64,000 bases of DNA, taken from assembly GCA_029216955.1 (NCBI GenBank), contig JANAVB010007000.1, positions 558,001 through 622,000 on the forward strand, given 5' to 3'. The position numbers and the translations under genes were made by a program. The stretch comes from Iris pallida. Its lineage: Eukaryota; Streptophyta; Magnoliopsida; Asparagales; Iridaceae. Positions 24,301 through 37,600 of this stretch are shown here, one piece after another (position 1 is the stretch's first letter; the number at the start of each line of letters is the position of its first letter). Under the pieces are notes generated by a model. It was not told the DNA's origin. It made no database searches and worked only from the letters and a program-made list of their open reading frames with translations.

Positions 24301-25002
24301 AAGAACATTGTAAGTCTCAAAGGTACGGCACGGTCCGCCGGGGGTAAGTTTCGAAGTAAATTATATTATGCTTGTCATTTCTCGCTTGAAATTCATTAGG
24401 ATGGTTAGAAACATTCATGAAATAAGTCATATAAACTCATTCAACCAAATGAGAGCTTGGAACTTAACTTGCCATGCACCAGTACAAAGTGTAATATACT
24501 GATCCTCGCTCTCCACGCAGGTATCCCGAACCACGAAGGGCGTGCCACCTAAAATCTCAAGGCGGCGTGGACACTTTTGAAGCCTCGTCCGTGTAAAGGC
24601 TTGGTTCTGAATTCCTTTTTGAAGACTCCGCATTCAGTACAAAAGAAGACCAATGGCGGCTCGGCTTCCCTCGATCGCAGGTGGAAAGTGTAACTATTTT
24701 TCTTATAAAAAGGGATATAATGTATGGAACGACTATCTCATCGACGTTCATTTTGTAAGTCGAGTCATATTGTAGCCCGCGCGGCAATGAATGTAATAAA
24801 GTCAATATAAATGAAGTTTTATCAATGAAAAAGTCTACTTCTATTTCAAATATGTTATTCAATTTCTCTGCGTACTCTAACTTGATATTGTGTTTCGGAT
24901 AACCTTATGACTATGTCTTGTGCGATCGCAACTTAGGTTCGCATGGCATCACGCCCGGGGGACGACTATCGATTCTACGGAATCAGGGCGTGACACTGCC
25001 AT
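21388..25002 (-). pseudogene. CACTA second transposase ORF (Transposase_24/TNPA-like), decayed and split
   Basis: The start codon lies at 25000-25002 (ATGGCAG), and the rest continues from 23414 because a solo LTR interrupts it four bases after the ATG. Visible exons on minus: MAGRR...SSVPPTGTGSGSSLPITPP...EEIWADGT-like (23414 to about 23022), YRPPEVQRRLGHMLRHNYGGAWMNYSDAPNERKAFWFARF (about 22933-22811), DTFFYPPHRAELIEG...WITPDQWNVMKARFDEPRYKEKSEKAKAARQHASKW (about 22727-22486), NADMVTVFLATHRKGEDLIDERAEQTY (about 22365-22270), and a last exon with the coiled-coil-like ETTERIERTVGGLERTVTELQ, ending in a proline-rich tail at 21388. The third and fourth exons match plant Transposase_24 proteins. 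In-frame stops in the first and last exons disable it. Confidence 0.85.
23415..24995 (+). mobile_element. Solo LTR (1581 bp), TSD CTGCC
   Basis: It starts TGTAGTGCCCCGTCC and ends GGGCGTGACA, giving the TG...CA ends of an LTR. It is flanked by perfect 5-base duplications CTGCC (23410-23414 and 24996-25000). It has no internal domain or partner, so it is the product of recombination between two LTRs. Family unknown, probably Gypsy by length and terminal sequence. It lies inside the first codons of the second CACTA transposase ORF. Confidence 0.9.
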
Positions 25003-25241
25003 ACCTGATAACATCATATGATAATACAACAAATAATAGAGACTAAAAATATGAAAGTACAACAAATAATAGAGACTAGAAATATGAAAGTACAACAAAT
25101 AATAGAGACTAGAAATATGAAAGTACAACAAAGACAAGATAATAACCAAGACAACATATGATGATACATTCTACAATAAACATCTAAGTCCAGATAATAT
25201 ATTCTAGAAGAAACATCTAAGTTCAGATAAGTATATCTCTC

Positions 25242-28200
25242 TCAATCATCTTCAGAATAATCATCTTGTTCGTCTTCCTCGACCTCATCTTTCTCTTCCT
25301 CCTCATCTTCACTTTCATCTTCGCCTTCCTCGGCTTCGTCTTCCTCTTCGGATAATTCTACATCTTCTACATTATGTGTTGTATAATGCGTAACTTTCGT
25401 GGAGTCCACATCGACAATATTGGTTACAAGAGGTAGCTCGTCCTCCTGGTAAGCTTTTTCGTCAACATCAAAAGTATCTCTAGCTTTAGTCTTGCATACC
25501 GCCCCCAGTCAGACTTTATTGCTCCCCATCTCAAATAAGCTGTGAAGTACACGAGCTGAGCCTGAGTTGCTAGGACAAACGGTTCGTAGCCTTGATATCT
25601 ACGCTTGTAGTTTATATCCAGAAGACCATGCTTGTCAATTTTCCAACCTTGATTTTCAATCGGATCGAACCATTCACACTTGAACAACACGATCTTTGCA
25701 GGTTCTCTGCCATTATTATATGACTACTCCACAATCTATCGCAAGATGCCAAAGAAATCATTTCCTGGATCGAGGTCTTTGTAATTCGAAGACTTGACAC
25801 ACAAACAACTGTTTTCGTGGAATCAAGATCCAGGAAGCTGTCTCTGATCGGAGCATTTGTCGACTTGAACCGAAAGCCATTGACACAGTAACTTGGCCAT
25901 ATTTTAACAAAAGTAATTGGTCCCTTGGCAAGAGTTCTAATTAATTCAATTTCGGATGAAATTAGACGATTGACCTGAATATCAAAGAAGCGATAATAAG
26001 TAATTTATTGTGCAGTTGCATTAGAAGAGGCCAGTAATTACCGAGCTACTTACATATTCGCTCAACCAAGAAGGAAAATCACGTCTCATTTCTTGTTCTA
26101 ATGCTTCGTCTGTTAGGTAGGGTCTAACCAGCCGCAACTCATCATTATATGTACTGGAAAACAACGAAGCAACCGTCGATTAGTACAATAATATTAGCTT
26201 ATACTATTACATTGAGATGACGTAAACTCATCATCCTGAGTTACTTACCCCTACTTCATCCTTGTCGCAATTGAGTAATAGATACAACTGAGCTACCCTT
26301 AGCTCTTCGTCATTCAAATATCTCTTCTTCATTTTTCCCGAAGGCTTTTCGGACGCATTGAATACTTTCAGTATTCCATCATTAAATTCTTGATATCCGT
26401 CGTCGTTTCTCGGAGCCCTCGTTCTATTCGTAGCAACATGAGGTTTAAAATAGGAGGAGCAGAAATTTGTAATCTCCTCGAGAATATAGGCTTCATAAAT
26501 AGAACCCTCGACCCGAGCCTTATTTTTTCACCTTTCTTTTTAGGTGATTCAAATGTCGCTCGAACGGGTACATCCATCGATATTCGATGGGTCCACCAAC
26601 ACATGTCTCGTAGGAAAGATGAATCGACAAATGCTCCATAGAGTCGAAGAATCCAGGAGGGAACACCCTCTCTAGCTTGCACATTGTTACCGCAATGTCC
26701 TTCTCTTGCTTTTCTAGACGATCAACGAGCAATTTCTTAGAACAAAGGTCCCTGAAGAATATGCTAAGCTCCGTCAATGGATCCCAAACTGCCTGCGATA
26801 AGAATTCTTAAAATGCAATCGGAATTAACCGTTCCATGAATACGTGACAATCATGGCTCTTCATACCTGTCAGTTTGTTCTCCTTGAGGTCGACGCATCT
26901 TCTCAAGTTCGAAACATACCCATCTAGAAATTTCAGATCTTGAATCCACCTACAAAGCCTCACTTTATCCTCCTTCTCCAGTGAGAAAATTGCCTTAGGC
27001 TGCTTCAACTTCCCATTCCCGTCCTCTATCAAATGCAATGCAGGACGTCTACATATTTCTTCCAAGTCCAATCTAGCCTTTGGATTATCTTTCGTCTTTT
27101 CCTTTACGTTCATTACAGTATTAATTATGTTGTCAAACACATTCTTCTCGATATGCATGACATCAAGGTTATGTCTAATCAGATTGGTGCTCCAATATGG
27201 AAGATCCCAGAATATACTCCTCTTCGTCCAGTTATGAGTACGACCAAATCCGTCACACTTGTAGTTCGTAGCAGGCTGCTTAATAGCTCTTGGTAAATCT
27301 TTTACCTCTTCCCATATCGTGTATCCGAGCCACCTTGGTGGGGGATTAGCCTTCTCCACAATGCCAGCACGAAAAGCATTCTTGTTCCTCCGGTACGGAT
27401 GATCCTTCGGCAGGAATTGTCGATGACAATCGAAGAAGCACGGTTTGCCTCCGTATTTCAAACGGAAAGCCTTAGTATTGTCCATGCAATACAGACATGA
27501 AAGACGACCATGCGTGCTCCATCCAGATAATATTTCATAGGCCGAAAAGTCGTTGATGGTCCACATAAGTGCTGCCCGCATCTGGAAATTTTGTTTTCTA
27601 CATACATCGTACATGTTGGAACCTACTTCCTACAGCTGATTCAAGTCATCAATCAACGGCTGTAAATACACATCGATGTTCCTTTTCAGATTGTTCGGAC
27701 CTGGGATAATAACGGTGAGAAACATATATGGAGTCTTCATGCACATCCAAGGCGGTAGATTGTACGGGGTGACGATCATAGGCCAACACGAATACTGGGA
27801 TCCCGAAAGTCCGAATGGGGTAAAACCGTCGGAGCAGAGACCCAATCTGACATTACGCGGATCAGAAGCAAAATCTGGATACTCTTGATTAAAGTGCTTT
27901 CATGCTTCTCCATCAGATGGGTGATCCAACACTCCTTCGGTATGTTTCCGCTTATGCCAACTCATGTTTTCTGCAGTTTCCTTCACCATAAACAACCGCT
28001 GCAACCGCGACGTCAACGATAAGTAGTGCATCGAAGAGGTAGGCTTCCTGGCACCGACAGACTTTCCTCTACCACATGCCTTGTAGCGATCGACACCATA
28101 AAATCTGCAGGCGTCTTCATCCTTGTCGTCTTTGAAGTACAACATGCACCCGTTGCGACAGGCATCGATTTTTTCGTATCCCATCCAGAGCAATCTAACC

Positions 28201-28844
28201 ATCCTCTTAGACCGATAGAAGTCTTTAGGCAACTTCGCACCCTTAGGCAATATTTCTATAAGCAACTCCATAAGACGGTTGTAGCAATCTTGCGACATGT
28301 TAAAATCGGACTTGATGCTCAACAATCTTGTAACCACCTCCAACGGTGAATGATCCTCACAACCAGGATATAATGGAGTCCTTGCATTCTCCAGCAACTC
28401 CATGAACTGTGCAGCATCGGGGTTCGGTGCCTCCTCAGGTGCATCATGATCATCCAGATCGAAACTAGGCCCGGCCGTATCGAAAACCATGTTCACCAAC
28501 CCATCGTCGTAAGGAGCGTTGTTGTGGACATCCACATAAGGCTCGTACTCCGATGCTAAAGACACAAGTTCTCCGTGCTCGCTCCACTGATAGTAATTCG
28601 GCGTGAAATCCTTCGAGTATAAATGATACGTGACATCCAATTCTGGATGATATTTCAAGTTACGACATCTCACACACGGACACTTAATTTTGTTACCGTC
28701 CATGTACTGAGGGAACGCCTTGGCAAACTGTAGAAACTGGTGTAAACCCTCTATGAATTCATCCCGCACACCGCACATGTCATCAGGATGACGGTTGTAC
28801 ATCCACGAACAATTTTGCAAATAGTAATTCAGCTCCATATCCAT
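25242..28844 (-). pseudogene. CACTA TNP2-like transposase, degenerate
   Basis: I start at MDMELNYYLQ, just after a plausible acceptor (TTACAG) on minus; the open frame extends upstream but without splice support. The domains are in canonical order: transposase-associated domain (CSWMYNRHPDDMCGVRDEF...CPCVRCRN), TNP2 core (PWMCMKTPYMFLTVIIPGP, FRLKYGGKPCFFDCHRQFLP, HNLDVMHIEKNVFDNI), DUF4218-like (SHDCHVFMERLIPIAF, FPPGFFDSMEHLSIHL, GGPIEYRWMYPFERHL), then small exons, DUF4216-like (FKCEWFD...RRYQGYEPFVLATQAQLVYF) and an acidic C-terminus ending near 25242. Stops lie at 27900 (a tryptophan codon lost), 27630 (likewise) and 26808. There is a frameshift in an A run at about 26525 and further stops near 25730. 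This copy cannot be active. Confidence 0.9.
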
Positions 28845-29990
28845 TTGAGGATAATTCTGTAAGATAGATACAAGCACATCGTTGAAACACATGCATATGA
28901 ATGTATCTATCCTCTTTATCACACAGGGACTAATATTGTTATATTGAGATAAGTCTAGTATGTTACCCTGATAGAAAATAGTTCATGTGTTATGGTACCT
29001 CTAGTGTAGGTGTCGGGATATCTAAATCGAATGACACAAAGTTGAATCGGACATCTTGAGGATATCATACATACCAATCTGAACTAAAGGTAATGAGAAG
29101 TATAACTGGTACAAAAAATTGATCAATACACAATGTGAACAGGTAAGTAACTAAAGATTTGTATATTAGCCCATATACTAACTAAATGACTAAACAACAT
29201 ATATTAAGGATTTAGATCCAAAGTGTATTGGATAGAACCACATCAAGTAAAGTCATTACTTTAAAATGGTCAGGACAATCTAGGAAAGATTGAATGTATG
29301 CTCATGATCCCAATCAACATAGGGACATAACCACATCTAGTCTGATAGTACAGGGAATGAAGGACAATGTGAAGTTAATCTATCTGATGCCAACATTCAA
29401 GGCTCTGATACTGAAGTTTTTAGGGTATCAGTCGACTGCTACCATCTAGGGTGCCTAATATAAATAAAATGGATTGAAACATAATGAAGTTACGATAGAG
29501 CCAAAACACTACTAAAGCAAGTTAGGACTGAACAACATCTAACCACTGATACCAAGTGTCACCATAACATCTGATACTAGCAATGGCCAAACTCAGAAAT
29601 GGATTGTTCATTAGCCTATCCATTAGTTACATAACTGAACTGAAACATAGGTAAAGAATTAACTAATGTCTAAGCTAAGGGTAGGATATGCATCTCTGAT
29701 ACACGAGGGTATCAGTAATGTAAGCAAAATAGAGGGGGTACAGGTTGTGACTCAAGTGAGGATGCAGGACATGCATCTACTAGGCTCGGCTGAAACCTAT
29801 AGCAGGATTGAGCTACTTTGCACTTAGGGGGTTGTAGGTGGGAGGGGAATGCCGAGGGCCGGAGTCGCCGAGGGCTGGGGGAGAGGGGTTTCGGTGGTCG
29901 GGGTTTCGAAGAGGGTTTCGAAATAATGGGGGGAGAATGAAAACTCAAATCCCTATATTTTCAACTTAGCGACGTTATTATGCGACGTCA
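28845..29990. other. Upstream (5') region of the CACTA TNP2 gene
   Basis: Mostly AT-rich with no coding signal. A purine/GC-rich segment at about 29820-29940 is followed by TTAGCGACG...GCGACGTC (29968-29990), the motif of the CACTA sub-terminal zones. The same arrangement, GC-rich block then TTAGCGACGTC, occurs again at 54500-54910. Confidence 0.5.
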
Positions 29991-30785
29991 GACAAGTATA
30001 CAAATAACATGAGTAAGCTCAAGCACCAACTTAGTTGACAAGTGCTATGAAACAATAAATTCTAATGTGACACTTGATGAACAATTTATAAGGGACAAGG
30101 TACAAAATAGAAGAACAGATAAATTAGGAACAATATATGTGATAGGGAGAACAAGTAAAAATGTAAAAATAGACAGATGTGTGATAACGAGAAACATGTC
30201 AGACAAGTATACAAATAACAATGATACTAGGATACTCTATTAGAGGATACTAGGATACTAGGATACAAACAACAATGATACTAGGATACTCTATTACAAA
30301 GATACTAGGATACTAGGATATTTGGTGTGTTAAACGTATCTATCTGATTTATATTTATAGACATCTACTATTTGGAATTACCATAGCCATCTACCCTTTA
30401 CTTACTCTCTAATGTCCTATACCATGCCATACCATATGCTACACACATGCATTACTCTCTAGATTACCCATATTAAGTATACCTTTATGGTACCATATCA
30501 TGATACCACACTATTCCCTTTACCCATATTTATATTTAGCCTATGCCAAAAACCTTTAACACCCTTAATATCCTATACCAAGGATACTAGGATACTCTAT
30601 TAGAGGCACTTACCTAAGGTATAACCCAACATCAATGGGCATACCCTCTTAATCCATACCCTATATGCATACAGGATATGGTACCCATGGTTGTCTATCC
30701 ATGATGTTATACCTATGTAGTCCTATAATTATCTATTTACCATAAATGCATGCATTGCTATAGGCTATACCTATGGGGTTACCCT
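29991..30785. repeat. Short-repeat region left of the Copia insertion
   Basis: A 22-base phrase (TCAGACAAGTATACAAATAA and two more bases) appears at about 29985 and again at about 30197. Degenerate microsatellite-like repeats of GATACTAGGATACTCTATTAG run at 30222-30320 and recur at 30583-30605. No gene. Continues after the Copia element at 54060. Confidence 0.5.
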
Positions 30786-32240
30786 TGTAGGACCGATTGT
30801 TGGAACGAGTTGTAAAGCGCAATACTCTAGATGGGGGTGAATAGAGTAGGCAGCGAAAATTAACTATTTAAAAATGTTAGCAACAAGATCACATATAATA
30901 TATCACAGATATGTAAATGAAAGTAGAGAGTAGAGAGCAAACGCAAATACAAGGATGTATACTGGTTTTCCTCTTGTGAGGACTAGTCCAGTCGGAAGAA
31001 CTCTAGCTTCCAGTTGAATCCACTATGGAAAATCACCACAAGTTTTCATCCGAAGTTCTTGCAACTTCTACAACGCGAGCTTTGATCCGAAGTACTCGAC
31101 TAACTTCAATTGTGAAGTGTGTAACTTCAATCAAGCCTCCGATTACAACCATTCTGAAACTTCTAGACCGTACCGTACTGGAAAATCGACTAGAGGAATG
31201 TAACTGGCTTGGGATTTGAAAATGAATAGCTCAGAATACTTTGGAAGAAGTAGTAGGCTTATAGAAAAGAGATATGAAAGTGAATGAGTGTGTTGAAATG
31301 ATCGAAATTCTTCTCTATTTATAGTTTTTCCAAAGGCAGAATTCTGACAGAATTCGGGCAGAATTCGGGCAGAACTCGATGAGAAAATCTCGGTGGGATC
31401 CGTAACTGCAGGAGACCAAGTTCAAAAAGCAACGTTCACTAACCGAACTCTGGCTGAATTTGGGCCGAACTCTGGCCGAATTCTCCTTGAGTTCTGTTGG
31501 AGTTCTGTCAGGGTTTTTGCAAACTGGTTTTTGGGCTTTTTGAAAAGTCAGGCAGTTAGAAAGTAGTTTGGGCTTTTGTAAGTGGGCTTGTTTTCAAAAT
31601 AAAAGGGTATTTTGAAAACGTTTCTTGGGTATCCTATTTGCCAGTACGATGCAGTGTGCATCGTATTCCTAGACTCAATAAATATGAAAAATACATTGAT
31701 GAAATAGGAAAACCAAGAGCCCTTTGATGACGCCTTTCTTCAAATATTTTAGCAGACTTGAAGACGCCATTTTTACTTGACGACGGTCGTCCAAAGATAA
31801 ACAGATCTAGAAATCTGAATACCTTTCGGGGGTTTCGCCCTCGAACCCCTGACGGGGGGCGTTGCCCCCTCGACCCCTGTCCGTTGACCAGGCAGCGGAA
31901 CCCCCGATGCGAGGCCCCGGATAGGTCGTTAGGCAGTTCAGAGAAATCTTCTTGTATAACGCCGTCTTTGGCCCATCAATAATTCTATATTGCATATGTC
32001 CTGGTTTGACAAAGCTTGATCATGCTTACTGCATGTCTACAAATACATGTTAGACAAACGAAACCAATATGATACAAGCATAGCAATATGATATAGAATA
32101 TTTAGGACAACGCTAACATTAGGACAATGCTAAGTTTAAGTAGCAACATGATAATGATTATATGAATATTAGTGACGTCGATATGTTAAACTTAATTGAT
32201 TAGCCATATTCAAAAAGATGATATAATCATTGGGCTAACA
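30786..32240 (-). repeat. 3' LTR of the Copia element (1455 bp)
   Basis: It begins TGTAGGACCGATTGTTGG and ends TTGGGCTAACA on plus. It is nearly identical over its length to 52603-54059, including the GC-rich block with GGGGGTTTCGCCC near 31828. Confidence 0.93.
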
Positions 32241-34690
32241 ATCTACCCTTTTTTTATTATGGCAAATCCTTTAAGTTTAATATATATACAATAGATGCAT
32301 GTATCACTAATAAACACATAATACTATAATATTGTGTGCTCTTAAACTTATTTTTACTAACATACTAACTTAAACTTATTTCTCCCCCTTTGACATGATC
32401 AAAAATTAGCTCCCCCATAATTAGAGCTAAAATGAACTCAAACATAAGTAAAGGAGGAAAGCATAAATAATCATGATCAAGGATTAGGAGAACAGTGTAG
32501 CGACAAGTTCAGAAAATTGCACAACTAAAGTAAAAAAAAACTTATCAAAACACAACATAGTTGGTTGAACAAAGAACACTGAAAACAAGCAATACAAAGT
32601 TTACCAACTAGAAATCCAAAAATATGTTTTGAATGAATATAACTGTAGTTTTGAAATAGACCAATAAAGGATTAAAAAAATAGATATCAGTATAGTAGAA
32701 ATCAATCATTTGTCATAAATAATTTATGAGGAATAGAAATTCGTAGATCTAGTATATAGAAAAGAAAAAAAATACAATGAGACTTTTAACAATGATCACA
32801 AAAAAAAATTATGATTCACAATTTGCCCATACAAATTAGTGAATCAATTCCATAAAGTGTATAATCATCGAAAAGAAATCAAAATACGTATACTAGAATC
32901 TACACAAAATCTATACCAAAGTTCATGCATTTGAATTCAATTACCTTAGCATGATATATATCCATCAGATAAACATGAAGGTAATGAAGACAAAATACTT
33001 GAGAAGGAGAAATTCAGTCGACTTGAATGCTCCCCCGCAAAGTATGATCAGTCTAAATATATATAATCATGAACTTTGTGATAAAATCTCAATAAGAAAT
33101 GCCAAAAGTGGTTTTAAACTCAATCAAATAAGGATAATTAAATATATATTTGGCAAGATAACTTTTAGAAACTCGAATGAGAGAATTAAAAATAAATAAT
33201 AATAATCATATATTCTCTCATAAAATCAATACAAATCCAAATATCATGAACAGCTCAACAAGATATGTTAGGTAAAAAAAAATATGCCAACGATGAGCTA
33301 GCTATACCACATATTAAGGGTATAAAATAATTAAAACAATTAATTTGCTCCCCCTTAAAATATGCGTGTCTAGTTCCGAAGAAATTTATATGCATAAAAT
33401 AGATAAAAGAAATAATCACAAGATCTAAGGGATATCTAAGATATGCATCTTTCTTCCCTTTGATCAAATGCATATAAAATTTCAAACTCAAAACAAATAT
33501 CATCTTTAGGCAAGAAAAAGAAATATCCAATAAATAAACGCTTAAAGATAAAGAAAATATGTCTTCAATAAAAAAATATCATGTAAGTAAAAGATTTTTG
33601 AAAGCTGTCTTTAATAATAAAATTTGAGTACCGGACAGATTCGATAAATAAAAAAGAAATCAAAAAGTTTTTTTTTAAATGCGAATTTATTACGAAAAAT
33701 CTGTCTTAGTAAATGTTCGAATGCATCCATTTAGTCGTCAGACTGAAAGCTGGCGATTCGAATCACAGAAATAATAAAAGAATCCATAAATTATAAATAA
33801 ATCCATTTGAACAAATAAAACTAGATAAATGTCCAACGAAAAGTTTATTCTAGATATATGGCATGTCAAGGGGATAATTAATTTAAAACAATTAACTGCT
33901 CCACCTTTACATGGCTGTATCCAAAAATAATAATATTGACAAAATTTTAAAATAAAATTCAGAGACATATTTTCAAAAGAGAAAACTAATTCAAAAATAT
34001 AAGGTCTTCTTATCAAAGTTCATTTCTTCCCTTTTAAAGCCTTAGCACGGTGTCCACCTGACAACCGTAAGGTTTAAAGAAAAGAAACGCTTTGAGAAAG
34101 AGATTCAATTTGCTTGACTTCTTCCCTGCAAAGAATTACTGTTGTAGATAGTAAGTAACTTGAATAAGAAGATAATAATATAAAGCTCAAGAACATGAAT
34201 ATTACGAATATTACACAAGCTAAAGATGAAATTCCAATACCATAATATTCAATGAGTAATACGAAAAACAATCATCTTTAGACAAAAGAAGAAATATCCA
34301 TTAAATGAATATTTAAAAATAAAACAATCAAAAGATATTTTAAATTAGCATGATGAATAATCGTATAAGTCAAAAGATGACATAAATTGATCTATGCTAC
34401 AGAATCTCACAATCGACAAGATAGATCAACATATGCTACCTTTTGTGAAAATATAAAGAGAGAATATTATCCATCAAATCTAAAATCCATCAGATAACAA
34501 TTGCAACTAGATCTCAATAAATCTTTAGTTTATAAAGCGTTGATCAATCTTGGATTAGCTGTAGAGGTACTGTCCCAGCTAACGGAGGTTCACCGGGGAG
34601 CACTTAAGTACCGCTTCGCTTCGACCGTAGTCGTGGTGACAGACAGACCTTTTGTAGGCGTGTACCCAAAAAAATCTCTTCTTTAATAAC
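32241..34690 (-). other. Copia 3' non-coding region with repeated polypurine-like tracts
   Basis: AT-rich, no coding signal. On plus, GCTCCCCC occurs at 32409, 33029 and 33347, with related forms (TCTCCCCCTTTG near 32385, GCTCCACC near 33896, CTTCCC near 34027 and 34121). Read on minus these are GGGGGAGC polypurine tracts spread between gag and the 3' LTR, as reported for Sireviruses. Diverged copies of the surrounding sequence (AATTAAAACAATTAATTTGCTCC type) show the region grew by duplication. Confidence 0.6.
34510..34686. repeat. Diverged direct repeat, copy 1
   Basis: This contains AAAGCGTTGATCA, GGATTAGCTGTAG, CCAGCTAACGG, a CGCTTCG block, GACAGA...CCTTT and GTACCCAAAA. The same order of words occurs at 49582-49745 (AAAGTATTGATCA, GGTTAGCTGTAG, CCAGCTAGCGG, GACAGAAGGACCCTTT, GTTCCCAAAA). 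Both belong to the Copia internal region; the LARD-like element landed at the end of this copy. Confidence 0.65.
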
Positions 34691-37600
34691 TGTCACGACC
34701 CGCACCCTAGAGTTAGGGCACGAGAACGTAACAACGCCCAGCCTACGCCGCAGTGTCGGCGGTAGAACGCTGTCCTAGGTCTCAATGCATCTAACAGTAT
34801 AAGACTAAACAGTTTATACTCCCCGAATGGGGGTGACATAGCAGAATGTAAACTCAATCACATCTAAGGTAGAGCATAAAGGAAGATAGATAAAACATGA
34901 AATTGAAAAGAGATACAACAGATAGAAGTCTAAGTGTCTAAGGTACAAAACCCAGAAATACATCTCAAAACTCAAATACAGTAATCCATAAAATAAATAC
35001 AACTCCAGACAACTGAGAACAGCTAACTAAACAACCTCTAATGGGTCTCCTCTAGGCAAGCAAAAAATCTCCAAGCTATCTGTAAAATTTGTCAACGTAT
35101 CCTGTCAGGAAAATGAGCAAGTACAAAACACCAACAACAGTTCCATATGAATTGACAAACACTATAAGAGACAGTAATAATGAAATACAAGACAAAGAAT
35201 ATAGGCGACTTGGGAACCATTCGAAAGCCGAGTTACAACCCTTAAACCAAACAAGGACCGGGGTTGTAACCCTTCTTCCGAACAGAACCTAGTCCCATCA
35301 TCATGGTACAGTATAAAAGACAAGTAGAGCATATGAGAAATGAATTATAGCATGGTGAAAGTACAGTAAGTAAAGGTGAACTGGAATGTAAGATATGACA
35401 ACAAATAAATAAAAAGTGATTTGAATTATTAGGGCAAAATGTGATCGGCTAGGGAATCACGAAAAGGTTATCCACTTGGCCCGATAATTACACGGAACCT
35501 CTGAAGAGGGCCTCCGAAGAGGGTCATGCCGGCCAACCTAGATAACCGGCACGGGGTATCTGCTACACCCTACGTGAGGTGAGGGTGGCGCTAGCAAAAT
35601 ACGGAAATATCATACGGAGGCTTTGATCACATAACCCCTAATAATTCCCCTCTATCCCCCGAATAGTATCACGGATCCGGACATGGCATGTCATGACACG
35701 GGGTTCCGTAAGAGGGTAGCTAGTCCCCTTAGGAATCGGTGTCTATACAAGCACGGAACACGGAAATATCTCATACTCATATACCAAGAAAGTCCATGAA
35801 TAACATCTCATGACAGGATCCGATGTATACTAGTCCGTGAACTGTCGTGTCGGGAATCAAGTAAAACACTACGACTGAATCGGATATAGTAGATATCAAG
35901 ACAATAAAAACTATCAGTGAATGTACTCGCCTGTGGTCCTGAGCTGATAGGTGAACAGATGCTCAAAGTGATCACAGACCTAAAATAAGATACTGTTCGA
36001 GGAGAGGTGTCTGGCTCCTAATTAGAACAACACAAGTCACAACATATCCAGAAGGGTAATATAAAGCACTACGAGGAGAGGTGTCTGGCTCCTAATCTAG
36101 GTCAACTAGGCCAAAGTCAACCCTTGGTCAACTTTGGTCAACTGTACTAGTCAAACTAGGTCAAACTAGGTCATGTCATAACCCAGCAAGTCTTACTAGG
36201 CCTAACCAAGACTATCCTAGCAAGCACACATCAATACAAGGCTATACAAGCCAACATACACCCAACTCTATATAGCATGCAATTATTCAATACTCAAATA
36301 GGCAAGAATTTACATTAGATATACACTAGGTAATCTATTACTTTAAGCTATACATGTCTACATATATATACACATGCATATATTGGTATTCAACATTAGT
36401 TCTATAATCATGGCATTTCAATGGCTATATAAACTTATATATTACAATACAATATGCTACCATATATATAATATACATACATAGCTAAGTTAACTATATT
36501 CATAAATACTTATTTAAGAGGCTATGTGTGTGTATGTGAACATGGCAAAGGGGCAAGTGAGGGTTAAATGGGCATACATAGTGTATACATATCAAAGAGT
36601 GTCAAAGTGTAAGTGAACAAAGTGTCAAGTGTGATAGTGTCAACATAGTGTAAGGGGTACATGAGGTAATATAGGATTTGTGTTAACATAGAACATTACA
36701 TCTCATTAACTTGTATATTGCATACATTACATCTATTATTACATTACATTCATGCTTGCATTCATTCATCATTCATTTATTCTCTTGCACTACTATATGC
36801 ACCATACATTACATACTATGGAACCTACATATTCATTACAAGTCATACTTATACATGCTTACATTAGATAGGATACTTATACCTCATACATCATTTATTT
36901 AACCATTTACTCATGATTGCATTCTCTATTTAGTTACATAATGTATATACATTAACATGGGTTAAAATCAAATAGAACATTATATTACACACAAGGGTGC
37001 ACAAAATGCATATGCCGAATAGTAACTCCTACTAATAATCAGTACTGTACCAACTCAGCATGAATTGAAATCTAGGATTAAAGTATGTTATAGATCTATG
37101 TGTTAGCTTTCCGAAACTTCAAACGGATCGCGTTTTCGTTTTCGGAAACTCCGGGAATCGCGAAAATACCGAGAACGCGTTTGTCTTTCGTACAGCTGAC
37201 ACTCAAATAATTTTCCAGAAATTTACAGAAAGAATTAGGCCTATTAATATATTTTTTTGGAAAGCTAACTTCAATACTCTTCTTTTAAAAAAAACGGGAG
37301 ATTAAACCGAGCTTTGAGCTAGAAGTTATGGCATCTGTAAGTTAGGACTGAAATTAAAAATGTGAATAAAAATCATGACGGATTTAAATAGTTTGAGCCA
37401 AAAGAATACACAATATATATCCTAATTATCCACAACAATAATAATATGAGGAACCACACTCACAAACTTGATTATATAATCATCATGAACCATTTATTAC
37501 GTATATAAATATAGATACACTCTCATTACAATATATATATATATATAAATCTATATATGTAACATGAACACATCCACAACACAAGGACACTCCTATGACC

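Noticed and set aside
24054..24347. Open frame of 97 residues in the solo LTR
   Set aside because: No resemblance to a known family and located wholly within a TSD-flanked LTR.
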